From Pirellulales bacterium (GTDB lineage Bacteria; Planctomycetota; Planctomycetia; Pirellulales; Thermoguttaceae): DNA of 64,000 nucleotides. Below, in pieces: positions 1 to 7,320 of the stretch. How positions within the stretch are numbered: position 1 is the first letter of the stretch; the number at the start of each line of letters is the position of its first letter. The stretch covers positions 62,001-126,000 of the forward strand of contig JAFGDS010000090.1 in assembly GCA_016931995.1 (NCBI GenBank), in the 5' to 3' direction. Both the position numbers and the translations under genes were made by a program. The notes under the pieces were generated by a model, which searched no databases, was not told the origin of the DNA, and saw only the letters and a program-made list of their open reading frames with translations.

Positions 1-42
1 CACTGCTGGTCATTGGTACTTGGTCATTGGTCATTCATTTGC
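1..42. repeat. Short direct repeat at window edge
   Basis: The decamer TGGTCATTGG occurs twice in tandem-like fashion with degenerate neighbours, directly after the stop codon of the FHA gene. It looks like the edge of an intergenic repeat tract that is cut off by the start of the window. Confidence 0.4.
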
Positions 43-534
43 TCACAGCGCCTGATTGCGTTTGCGCAACTGATCGGGCTCGTCGTTGGTGATGTCGTAG
101 CGGATGCCGCCCTCGTGCAGGGGCTTGGGCTGATTCGTCTTGGCCGCGCGGGGTTCCTTGGTCAATCCCGCCCGCTCCAGAAGCGACTGCTTGAAAATCT
201 CCACGTTCGCCTGCGAAGGCGGCGGAGGCCCCACCGCGCCGAGCTCGACCGGCGAATAGCGGACTTCGTACTTGTGCTTTGCGACGGAGAGGATGTCGCC
301 CGGGTCGAGACGCTGGTCCGTCACCCGGACGCCGTTCACCTTCACGCCGTTGCGGCTGTTCTTGTCGCGGACGTACCAGTAGCCGCCGTTGACGGTCAAC
401 TGGCAATGGTGCGCCGAGACATTCGAAAACCGCAGAACAATGTCGCAGCTCTCGCGTCGCCCCACCAGGAGATCGGTTTTCAACAGGGGGATCGGGTCAC
501 CTCCGCCCTGGGGGATCAGCTCGCCGTAGGTCAT
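43..534 (-). CDS. FHA domain protein
   Basis: This 163-residue protein is a cytoplasmic phosphothreonine-binding adaptor by family. The FHA fold occupies roughly residues 20-95. It shows the family signature in order: GRRESCDI after the first strands, SNVSAHHC with the Ser/His pair of the binding loop, and NSRNGVKVNG at the apical loop. The remaining 65 residues are Pro/Gln/Lys-rich and probably disordered, with no kinase or other catalytic domain, so the protein is a stand-alone reader. The ATG at 534 follows a divergent arrangement with the radical SAM gene, and a good promoter lies at 629-657. The partner kinase is not visible in this window, so the pathway is unknown. Confidence 0.88.
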   Translation of the reverse strand: MTYGELIPQGGGDPIPLLKTDLLVGRRESCDIVLRFSNVSAHHCQLTVNGGYWYVRDKNSRNGVKVNGVRVTDQRLDPGDILSVAKHKYEVRYSPVELGAVGPPPPSQANVEIFKQSLLERAGLTKEPRAAKTNQPKPLHEGGIRYDITNDEPDQLRKRNQAL

Positions 535-628
535 GGTCGTGTGTTGAGGCGGATTCCGAGGAACCCTATCATCTGGAGGTGACTTGCCCTATTCGCGCTC
601 GGTCCGCTGGGGACCACTGACACGGTTC

Positions 629-657
629 ATTTTAGAAGGGGCCCCCATTGGCGTCAA
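629..657 (-). promoter_or_regulatory. Sigma70-type promoter for the FHA gene
   Basis: On the minus strand TTGACG (657-652), a 17-nt spacer and TAAAAT (634-629) form a near-consensus promoter with a leader of about 90 nt before the FHA start. It overlaps the TTG start of the divergent radical SAM gene. Confidence 0.65.
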
Positions 658-1631
658 CGCCCTCGCACCCCCCTGAGGCTGGACCAGCCTGGCGAATCGC
701 CGGGTTCCGCTACTACCCGTTGCGTTTTTATTATAACCGGCACTTCGGCCGGCCTGTATGGAAAGTCAGCATCGACGCCAGTTTCGGATGTCCCAACCGC
801 GACGGCACGCTGGGTACATTGGGGTGCGTGTTCTGCGACCCGGCCGCCTTCAGCCCGAGCCGCCGCTTCGCCGCCGAGCCCCTCGCCCGGCAGATCGACC
901 GCGGCCTGGAACGGATTCGCCGCCGCCGGCCCGATATTAACCGGGCGATCGCGTACTTCCAGCCCGGCACGAACACCTACGCCCCGGTGGCGCGCCTTCG
1001 GGCGGTGTACGAGGAAGCGTTGGCCCATCCGGCCGTCGTGGGTCTGGCCGTGGGCACGCGGCCCGACTGTTTGGGCGACGACGTGCTCGATCTCCTGGCC
1101 GACGTCTCACGGCGAACCTGGCTCGGCGTCGAGATCGGCCTGCAGTCCATCCATGACCGGTCGCTGGCGTGGATGCGTCGCGGACACGGGTACAACGCGT
1201 TCGTCGACGCCGTGCGGCGGGGCCACGCCCGAGGGCTGCGTCTGGGGGCGCACGTCATCCTGGGCCTTCCCGGCGAAACCCGCGACGACATGCTCGCCAC
1301 GGCCGATGCGTTGGTGGAATTGGGTATCGCCTCGGTCAAGCTCCATCAGCTTTACGCCGTCCGCGATACGCCGCTTGCCCAGGCGGTGGCCGCCGGCGAG
1401 GTCCGCCTCTTGGACCTCGACGAATTCGTCGCGTGCGCGGTCGAGTTCCTCGAACACCTTGGGCCCGACTGCGTCATCGACCGGCTCCTGGGCGACGCGC
1501 CGGCGGAGTACCTGATCGGTCCCGACTGGTGCCGCGACAAGCCCCGGGCCCTGGCGGCCATCGAGAACGAATTGGCCCGCCGCGACACCTGGCAAGGCCG
1601 CTCGCGTGCCACTGGCTCCGCCGGTGCTTGA
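648..1631 (+). CDS. YhcC-like radical SAM protein (TIGR01212 type)
   Basis: The 327-residue protein belongs to the Elp3-like radical SAM family whose E. coli member is YhcC; the substrate of that group is not established. The cluster-binding cysteines are in CPNRDGTLGTLGCVFC (C-x11-C-x2-C) near residue 48, followed by a TIM-barrel with GVEIGLQS and LGAHVILGLPGET, which are typical of the family. The start is a TTG preceded by AAGGGG; no ATG lies upstream of the conserved FRYYPLRFYYNRHFG segment. The last seven or so codons and the stop lie inside a dispersed repeat (1606-1627), so the natural C-terminus has been replaced or extended. It is transcribed divergently from the FHA gene. Confidence 0.85.
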   Translation: MASTPSHPPEAGPAWRIAGFRYYPLRFYYNRHFGRPVWKVSIDASFGCPNRDGTLGTLGCVFCDPAAFSPSRRFAAEPLARQIDRGLERIRRRRPDINRAIAYFQPGTNTYAPVARLRAVYEEALAHPAVVGLAVGTRPDCLGDDVLDLLADVSRRTWLGVEIGLQSIHDRSLAWMRRGHGYNAFVDAVRRGHARGLRLGAHVILGLPGETRDDMLATADALVELGIASVKLHQLYAVRDTPLAQAVAAGEVRLLDLDEFVACAVEFLEHLGPDCVIDRLLGDAPAEYLIGPDWCRDKPRALAAIENELARRDTWQGRSRATGSAGA

Positions 1632-1713
1632 ACCGCCGAGAAACCTCGACCCCCGTCCACGAGATCCTTCGCTCCGCTCAGGATGACTCCGTGTTCTCCG
1701 TGTCTCCGTGGTG
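1606..1713. repeat. Cluster of three dispersed intergenic repeats
   Basis: Three repeat units lie end to end after or within the 3' end of the radical SAM gene: a GTGCCACTGGCT/GCCGGTGC palindrome (1606-1627), one arm of the GAGATCCTTCGC...GGATGAC family (1661-1686), and an ACGGAG-type unit with CTCCGTG repeated (1688-1713). The first two families recur many times in this window. Confidence 0.75.
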
Positions 1714-1726
1714 AATTCCTTCCCAT

Positions 1727-2755
1727 CTATGCCAACTCGATCGGACGGCCGACAACGTGGAAGGCGGCCTCGGGGGCGCGGGCTTCGGGGGCGAGGCGCC
1801 GGCCCTGCCACCACCAGGCGCCGATCTGCAGCGAGCCGATCTTGCCCAACCCGGTCTTCACGCCGCGAAGCTCGACGTCGTTGGTCCGGCACAGCGCGAC
1901 GCGCCGGTTGTCCGTCGCGCAGAAGAAGTAGTCGCGGCGCATCGGGCTCTGGTCGCCCATCGAGGCGTCGACCGGCAGCCACGGACCATTGGGCCGCATG
2001 AACTCCGCCCAGCAGTGCCAGCCGTCTTCCTCGTCGCCCCAAAAGCCGCTTACGATCCGCGCCGGAACGCCCGCAGCGCGGCAAATCGCCACCCAAAGCG
2101 CGCTGTACTCGCCGCACTCGCCCTGGCCGTGCTCCAGGCAATAGACCGCGCCGCGGAAGTCGTCGAGCTCCCGGTATGCGACGTGGTCGAGCACCCAGTC
2201 GTAGGCCGCGCGGGCGATCTCGACCGGCGAGCGATCCCGACCGCGGCACTCCTTGGCGATCTCGCGGATCCGCCGGTCGGTCGTTTCGACGAGCGTCGCC
2301 GCCCGGGTGTGGTGGCGGTACATCGCGTCCTTCTTGTACTCGCGGACGGTGTATTGCGCCAGCGCCGCCCGATCGGGCGCGGTCCGCCGGCACGTGACGC
2401 GGTAACGCACCTCGAGATCAAGCGAGCTCAGACGCCCCGGCAGGCGGTTGGTGACGAAGAGCCGGGCCACGCGGGCCAGGCCGGTGCTGTCGGATACGAT
2501 CGGCACTCTCGGCTCGGTCACGACGTCGTGGACGATCTGCCGCGGGTCGTCCCGCGGCACGGGGATCCACAGCTCCGCCGCGTCGGCCTCGGCGTCCGCC
2601 AGATCGAGCGACGCCCGATGGCGGATCGCGAAGCTCCGGGCGTCCACGTACTTGACGAGATCCGACGACGGATCCTGGGCGAAGGCGTTTTGGCGCGAAC
2701 CGGCGGCCGCGGCCAAGGCCAACGCAAGCATCTCTCGACGGTTGAAGCGGGGCAT
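1727..2755 (-). CDS. Tat-exported transglutaminase-like protein
   Basis: The 342-residue product has a transglutaminase-like papain fold. The catalytic triad is readable: Cys in GQGECGEYSALWV, His in GWHCWAEF and Asp in PVDASMGD. Members act as proteases or amidases as well as transglutaminases, so the reaction is not settled. The N-terminus MPRFNRREMLALALAAAAG has a twin-arginine-like motif and a hydrophobic stretch, so export by the Tat route is likely. I prefer the ATG at 2755; an in-frame ATG at 2773 exists, but it falls in the conserved tail of an intercistronic hairpin, and neither has a Shine-Dalgarno sequence. It lies 48 nt downstream of ilvD on the same strand. Confidence 0.82.
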   Translation of the reverse strand: MPRFNRREMLALALAAAAGSRQNAFAQDPSSDLVKYVDARSFAIRHRASLDLADAEADAAELWIPVPRDDPRQIVHDVVTEPRVPIVSDSTGLARVARLFVTNRLPGRLSSLDLEVRYRVTCRRTAPDRAALAQYTVREYKKDAMYRHHTRAATLVETTDRRIREIAKECRGRDRSPVEIARAAYDWVLDHVAYRELDDFRGAVYCLEHGQGECGEYSALWVAICRAAGVPARIVSGFWGDEEDGWHCWAEFMRPNGPWLPVDASMGDQSPMRRDYFFCATDNRRVALCRTNDVELRGVKTGLGKIGSLQIGAWWWQGRRLAPEARAPEAAFHVVGRPIELA

Positions 2756-2773
2756 TGTCGTAATGTGCTTCAT

Positions 2774-2792
2774 TGCGAAGCCGCGAGCGGCT
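2774..2792 (-). promoter_or_regulatory. Intercistronic hairpin element, copy 1
   Basis: On the minus strand a perfect palindrome AGCCGCTCGCGGCT (2792-2779) is followed by TCGCAA. It sits between the ilvD stop and the transglutaminase start, 23 nt before the preferred ATG. The same element in the same orientation precedes groES, ftsY and the Hsp70-like gene. Confidence 0.7.
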
Positions 2793-2803
2793 GTTGCATG
2801 TCC

Positions 2804-4636
2804 CTAGTCCCAGCGGAGCACGGCGCCGGTGTCGGCGCTGGTGGCCATGCTGGCGTATTTGGCCAGCCAACCGCTCGGATAGCGCGGCGGGCGCGGCTGC
2901 CATCGCTTGCGCCGCGCGGCCAGCTCCTCGTCGGACAGACGCACGGAAAGCGTGTGCCCGGGGATGTCAACGTCGATCACGTCGCCGGGCTCCAAAAGGC
3001 CGATGGGGCCGCCGGCGGCGGCCTCGGGGCTGACGTGCCCGATGCAGGCGCCGGCCGTGCCGCCGGAGAACCGCCCGTCGGTAATCAGGGCCACCGAATC
3101 GCCCAGCCCCACGCCCTGGATGGCCGAGGTGGGCGCGAGCATTTCCTGCATGCCGGGTCCGCCCTTGGGGCCTTCATGGCGGATGACCACGACGTCGCCC
3201 GGCTGGACGCGGCCGCCAACGATGCCCTCGTAGGCCTCGGTCTCCGCCTCGAAGATCACCGCCGGCCCGGAGTGGCGCATCATCTCCGGCCGAACGCCGG
3301 CGGCCTTCACCACGGCGCCCCGCGGGGCCAGGTTGCCGTAAAGGATGACCAGCCCGCCCTCGGGACTGTACGCCTTGTCCACCTCGCGGATGCAGTCGGC
3401 CGGATCGAAGCCGAGGTCTTTGGGTGAAAGATCGCGGATGGACTTGGCCGAGCTGGGCACGCTCAGACCCTCGTTGTTGCGCACGCCCCGGGGCCGGACG
3501 GCGGCCATCCGCAGGGCGTCGTCGCACGCCTTGGGATCGCGCACGTCAAAGGCGTCGATGTTGTCGCTCAACGTCGCGCCGGTGACGGTGGGGCAATCGA
3601 GGTTCAAAAGGCCCGGCCGTCCGCGGCGAAGCGCTCCAAGGATCGTGTGGATCCCGCCGGCGTTGTGCACGTCCTCGACGTGGTAGTGATGACTGGGGGC
3701 GACCTTGCAGAGCGTCGGCGTTTTCTTGCTCAGTTCGTTGATCCGGGCCATGTCGTACTCGACGCCGGCCTCGCGGGCCACCGCCAGCATGTGCAACACG
3801 GTGTTCGTGCTGCCGCCCATGGCCATGTCGAGGATCATCGCGTTGTCGACGGAGTCTTGCGTGACGATCTGGCGAGGCAAGACGCCCGCCGCCTCGCCGC
3901 GCTTCTCAAAGGCCAGGACCATCTCGACCACCCGCCGGGCCGCGCGGCGAAACAGGTGTCTTCGCTCCTCGCTGGTGGCCAGGAGCGTTCCGTTGCACGG
4001 CAGGGCCATGCCCAGCGCCTCGCAAAGGCAGTTCATGCTATTGGCCGTGAACATGCCGGAGCACGAGCCGCACGTCGGACAGCCGATCTGCTCCAGGGCG
4101 AGCAATTCCTCGGCGGAGATCTTGTTGTTCCGCCGGGCGGCCGCGCCGGCGAAGACGCTGATCAGATCGACCGTGCGTCCGTCGTCGGTGCGGCCGGCTT
4201 CCATCGGCCCGCCGCTGACGAACACGGTGGGCACGTTGCACCGCACGGACGCCATGAGCATGCCCGGCACGATCTTGTCGCAGTTGGGAATGCAAACCAT
4301 CCCGTCGAAGCAGTGGGCCTCGAGCATGGTCTGCACGGCGTCGGCTATCAACTCGCGGCTGGGGAGCGAATACTTCATGCCGGCATGGCCCATGGCGATG
4401 CCGTCGTCCACGCCGATCGTGTTGAACACGAAAGGCACGCCGCCGGCCTCGCGGACGCACTGCTTGACGAACTCGCCAACCTTGTCCAGATGGACGTGAC
4501 CCGGGATGATGTCCGTGTAGCTGTTGCACACGGCGATGAACGGCTTGCCGAAATCGTCCTCGCCGACGCCCGTGGCCCGCAGTAGACTTCGATGGGGGGC
4601 ACGGGCATCGCCCTTTTTGATGATGTCGGATCGCAT
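2804..4636 (-). CDS. ilvD: Dihydroxy-acid dehydratase
   Basis: IlvD dehydrates 2,3-dihydroxy-isovalerate and 2,3-dihydroxy-3-methylvalerate in branched-chain amino acid synthesis, using an Fe-S cluster. The 610 residues match the usual length. The cluster cysteines appear in VCNSYTDIIPGH, IPNCDK and PTCGSCSGMFTANSMNCL, and the C-terminal part has DGRFSGGTAGACIGHVSPEA. The ATG is preceded by AGGAG at good spacing. No other ilv or leu gene is nearby, so it is an isolated biosynthetic gene followed by the transglutaminase-like gene. I saw no leader peptide or T-box ahead of it, although the upstream gap is repeat-rich. Confidence 0.96.
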   Translation of the reverse strand: MRSDIIKKGDARAPHRSLLRATGVGEDDFGKPFIAVCNSYTDIIPGHVHLDKVGEFVKQCVREAGGVPFVFNTIGVDDGIAMGHAGMKYSLPSRELIADAVQTMLEAHCFDGMVCIPNCDKIVPGMLMASVRCNVPTVFVSGGPMEAGRTDDGRTVDLISVFAGAAARRNNKISAEELLALEQIGCPTCGSCSGMFTANSMNCLCEALGMALPCNGTLLATSEERRHLFRRAARRVVEMVLAFEKRGEAAGVLPRQIVTQDSVDNAMILDMAMGGSTNTVLHMLAVAREAGVEYDMARINELSKKTPTLCKVAPSHHYHVEDVHNAGGIHTILGALRRGRPGLLNLDCPTVTGATLSDNIDAFDVRDPKACDDALRMAAVRPRGVRNNEGLSVPSSAKSIRDLSPKDLGFDPADCIREVDKAYSPEGGLVILYGNLAPRGAVVKAAGVRPEMMRHSGPAVIFEAETEAYEGIVGGRVQPGDVVVIRHEGPKGGPGMQEMLAPTSAIQGVGLGDSVALITDGRFSGGTAGACIGHVSPEAAAGGPIGLLEPGDVIDVDIPGHTLSVRLSDEELAARRKRWQPRPPRYPSGWLAKYASMATSADTGAVLRWD

Positions 4637-4850
4637 GGGAGGGCTCCTGTTCGACCAATGGACGTTCAGACCGTCATTCTATGATAGCCCAGGATGGGGA
4701 GCCAGCGGTTCGGGGATACCGCCGCCTTCGCGACGCGAGCGACCCGCTAATAGTCCTCCTTGGTGATGGACGGTATCATGGATACGTATCAGCAAGTGGG
4801 AAAGGGCGTGGAGGGGTTCAACGTAGCACATCCTTCAACCGGGACGTTGT

Positions 4851-4938
4851 GGGTGCCATGCTTGCTAAGCGAGCGCAACGAGACAGCAAGCATGAGTTTC
4901 ACCCGGTCATGCCCACGACAAGCGTGGGCATGGCACCC
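4851..4938. repeat. Nested inverted repeats upstream of ilvD
   Basis: The outer arms are GGGTGCCATGC (from 4851) and GCATGGCACCC (to 4938). Inside them are a perfect 10-bp inverted repeat CATGCTTGCT/AGCAAGCATG (4857-4866, 4885-4894) and a CATGCCCACG/CGTGGGCATG palindrome (4908-4932). The CATGCCCACG palindrome recurs at 41947 and 45223. The gap from 4637 to 5078 otherwise holds no gene I can support. Confidence 0.75.
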
Positions 4939-4999
4939 ATTTCCCTCACCCTTCGCGGGATCTGCTCTACTTTGTCGGAATTACTGTACGAATGTCAAT

Positions 5000-5026
5000 G
5001 AGATCCTTCGCTGCGCTCAGGATGAC
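5000..5026. repeat. Single arm of the GAGATCCTTCGC repeat family
   Basis: A 27-nt unit starting GAGATCCTTCGC and ending CAGGATGAC. Other copies in this window are usually paired head to head (7135-7210, 20344-20415, 50702-50769); this one is solitary. It can be read as an N-terminal extension of the next ORF, which is why the longer start of that gene is rejected. Confidence 0.7.
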
Positions 5027-5078
5027 TCCTCGCGCGGATGGGGACTTGTCGACATCTTCAAAATCAAGACAGTTGATC

Positions 5079-5738
5079 ATGCCCTCCGAACCCCTCATTC
5101 AGCCGCGGTTTCTGTTCCGGTTTTCGGCGCCGTGCCGGTATCGGGACCCGTTGTGGACGCCGCGGGGGGCGCCGCTGGGCGAGGACTACCGGTTGCCGAG
5201 TTTCGTCGAGCTGGACCAACGGGCGGCCGGGCCGGACGTGCGGGCCGCGTGGAGCGAGGCGGGGCTCGTGTTTCGCGCGATCGTGACTGGCAAGAAGCAG
5301 GCCGTCTGGTGCCGCGCGGGCCGGCCCGAGGAAAGCGACGGTCTCCAGGTCTGGATCGACACCCGCAACGTGCAGAACGTCCACCGCGCGGGACGGTTTT
5401 GCCATCGGCTCTTTTATCTGCCGGGCGGGCAGGGGCGCGACTATCTGTCGCCGTCGGCCGGCGTGCTGCCGATCAACCGCGCCCGGCAACCCCACGGGCC
5501 GATCCAGCCCGAGACGCTCGAAGTCCGCAGCCGGCATCATCCGGACGGCTACGAGTTGGAAGCCCTCGTGCCGGCGGCGGCCCTGACCGGTTTCGACCCG
5601 GCCGAACACGCCGCCTTGGGCTTCACCTACGCCCTCGTCGATCGCGAGCGCGGCGAGACGACCTTCGGGCCGGGGCGTCCGCTGCCCTATCAAGAAGACC
5701 CGAGTCTTTGGGCGACGCTCGAGCTCGTGCGCGATTGA
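5079..5738 (+). CDS. Hypothetical protein, possible CBM9/DOMON-like beta sandwich
   Basis: This 219-residue protein has no signal peptide and no catalytic motif that I can name. The middle part (SDGLQVWIDTRN, then RFCHRLFYLP, and later DGYELEALVPAAAL and LGFTYALVDRERGE) resembles the carbohydrate-binding module 9/DOMON-like pattern of beta strands ending in a short 'G(F/Y)xxxxVNDxD' type segment. Similar stand-alone proteins are common in planctomycetes. The chosen ATG starts MPSEPLIQPRFLFRF; upstream codons come from a dispersed repeat. It is flanked on both sides by repeat tracts. The function is unknown, and the fold assignment is an inference from residue pattern only. Confidence 0.65.
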   Translation: MPSEPLIQPRFLFRFSAPCRYRDPLWTPRGAPLGEDYRLPSFVELDQRAAGPDVRAAWSEAGLVFRAIVTGKKQAVWCRAGRPEESDGLQVWIDTRNVQNVHRAGRFCHRLFYLPGGQGRDYLSPSAGVLPINRARQPHGPIQPETLEVRSRHHPDGYELEALVPAAALTGFDPAEHAALGFTYALVDRERGETTFGPGRPLPYQEDPSLWATLELVRD

Positions 5739-5746
5739 GTGCGGCC

Positions 5747-5819
5747 GTCACTGCTGAGCGAAGCGAAGAACCTCAATGTGGCTGTTGTCAACGAGATCCT
5801 TCGCTGCGCTCAGAGAGCT
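5747..5819. repeat. Degenerate head-to-head GAGATCCTTCGC repeat pair
   Basis: Left arm 5747-5774 (containing CTGAGCGAAGCGAAG) and right arm 5793-5819 (GAGATCCTTCGCTGCGCTCA) form an eroded inverted pair just after the stop of the preceding gene. Confidence 0.6.
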
Positions 5820-5891
5820 TGTGATCTTTTTGATTCATCCGGCGGAAGGGTGCGCTGCCACAAGTCGTGATGCCGGTGCGGCTCGCGCCGC

Positions 5892-6012
5892 GGGATTTTT
5901 TAGGGCATGGCTCCGGTGTCCAATGGGCACGGAAGCAACACGGCCGCCGTGTGCCATTGGACACCGGAGTCATGCCTGTGAAAATCCCGGGGGCTCGGGG
6001 GCAGAGCCCCCG
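5892..6012. repeat. Long hairpin repeat plus GGGGGCTC palindrome
   Basis: Arms 5892-5930 and 5949-5988 are about 40 nt each and pair over most of their length; the core GGCATG, CTCCGGTGTCCAATGG matches with a single mismatch. The hairpin is flanked on the right by GGGGGCTC...GAGCCCCC (about 5989-6011). It lies in the 5739-6102 gap between two convergent genes and could end transcription from both sides. Confidence 0.75.
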
Positions 6013-6056
6013 CGCGCTCTTATGTCGGATGAACCTCAATTTGAGGAAGTGCGCCT

Positions 6057-6080
6057 CATGGCCACGCAAGCGTGGCCATG
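6057..6080. repeat. CATGGCCACGC palindrome
   Basis: A perfect 11-bp inverted repeat, CATGGCCACGC/GCGTGGCCATG with a 2-nt centre, lies 22 nt beyond the stop codon of the zinc-ribbon gene. It is the same family as the element at 45269-45292. Confidence 0.75.
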
Positions 6081-6102
6081 GCACCCTCACACCCTTGCGC
6101 GG

Positions 6103-7077
6103 TCATTGCGCGGCGGCAATCACGCCGAGAATGACCGCCGCGCCGACGGCGACGGCGGCAACAACCAGGGCCACTTTGGCCCAGGAGGTCGGCGCGGAGC
6201 CGGTCGCCCGGCCGGTCTGGCCGTTCACCAGAAAGCGGTACGCGCGGTCGCCGTAGCGATAGGCCATGACCCAGATGGGCAGCAGAACCGGCTCGCCCGA
6301 GAGAGCTTCGATCCGTACGTTGACGTGGACGTTTCGCGCCCGAGCGGGCACGTAGCTCGCCTGGCACGCGGTGGCCTCTTGTTGTTCGATTCCCGCCCGG
6401 GCCAACGGCCGGGCGTACTTGCGCGGCACGGCGAATTGCTCGACCGTGACGTTGTCCAGATCGACCTGGTCGGGGGCGACGCCGGCGGCGAGGTCAAACG
6501 GGCAAAGGGCCGACGTCTCGGCCGGCGCGAGCACGCCGCTTGCCCCGACCAACAAGCCCGCGTAGTTCCCCCGATGCTCGCCCGACATCGGATACCAGTC
6601 GCCCCGGGCGCCGGAGGGCGTGTCGCTCGTGTCGGCGGTCCAATAGGTGTGCGTCGTGGCGTCGAAAACCCAATAGGGTACGTAGACCGGGGTCATCTTA
6701 ACGACGGCCGCCCGCTCGGAAAGATCGCCCGGCCGGAAGAACCCCCGGCCCAGCCAGCGCCGCATCGTGGCGACCGCCTGCTCGCGCTCGACGGCGAAGG
6801 GCACGACCCGGCGCGGGGCGAGAATCTTGGCGTCCTTCCGCTGGCGCAGATCGACCGATCCGCAGAAGGGACAGCGGAGGCTGCCCGCCTGGGCGTCGAA
6901 ACTCATCGACGCGCCGCAGCCGGCGCACTCAAAGTTGTGCGTGGCGAGCCGGGACGTGTCGGCCGGGCCGACGCCGTCCGCCCGCGCCGGCGCTTCCGTG
7001 CCGCAGTTGGCGCAGAAGAGATCCTCCTCGTCCAGAAGACTTTGGCACACCGAACATTTGGTCAGGACATCGGCCAT
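6103..7077 (-). CDS. Zinc-ribbon protein with C-terminal membrane anchor
   Basis: The 324-residue protein begins with two zinc-ribbon units: CSVCQSLL...CANCG at residues 8-25 and CAGCGAS...CPFCGS at about 51-74. The middle is a beta-rich segment with two repeats of a VPxY/W-type pattern (VKMTPVYVPYWVFDA; PVLLPIWVMAYRYGDRAYRF). A single hydrophobic helix at about residues 295-320 ends the protein, so it is probably tail-anchored with the ribbons in the cytoplasm. Similar proteins in planctomycetes and actinobacteria are annotated only as zinc ribbon proteins. The ATG has AGGCGAG upstream. It lies between repeat tracts, with no operon partner visible. Confidence 0.75.
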   Translation of the reverse strand: MADVLTKCSVCQSLLDEEDLFCANCGTEAPARADGVGPADTSRLATHNFECAGCGASMSFDAQAGSLRCPFCGSVDLRQRKDAKILAPRRVVPFAVEREQAVATMRRWLGRGFFRPGDLSERAAVVKMTPVYVPYWVFDATTHTYWTADTSDTPSGARGDWYPMSGEHRGNYAGLLVGASGVLAPAETSALCPFDLAAGVAPDQVDLDNVTVEQFAVPRKYARPLARAGIEQQEATACQASYVPARARNVHVNVRIEALSGEPVLLPIWVMAYRYGDRAYRFLVNGQTGRATGSAPTSWAKVALVVAAVAVGAAVILGVIAAAQ

Positions 7078-7134
7078 CGCTCGCCTGTCAACGGGGCTGC
7101 GTGGGATTCAGTGCCACGCTCCCTGGCCCAGACC

Positions 7135-7210
7135 GTCATGCTGAGCGAAGCGAAGCATCTCCGTTCATCCACACAACACGAACGAGATCCTTCGCTGCGC
7201 TCAGGATGAC
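7135..7210. repeat. Head-to-head GAGATCCTTCGC repeat pair
   Basis: The 27-nt arms at 7135-7161 (GTCATGCTGAGCGAAGCG...) and 7184-7210 (GAGATCCTTCGC...) are reverse complements with about three mismatches. They lie in the 243-nt gap between the zinc-ribbon gene and the giant surface protein. The rest of the gap holds loosely repeated ATGACG/GCGCCAG words and no gene. Confidence 0.8.
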
Positions 7211-7320
7211 GCGCCAGCCTGGGATGACGTGCCAACGCAGCACGAGGCGCCAGCGCGGCATGACGCGTCGGAGACGGAAGCCGGGACAACCCCTCCATCA
7301 TCCTCCCGCCGAGCGCCGGG

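Noticed and set aside
4637-5078. Small genes in the ilvD upstream gap
   Set aside because: The open frames consist of dispersed repeats and lack ribosome-binding sites or conserved motifs.
4992-5078. N-terminal extension of the 5079-5738 gene
   Set aside because: The extra codons come from a GAGATCCTTCGC repeat; the ATG at 5079 gives a cleaner N-terminus.
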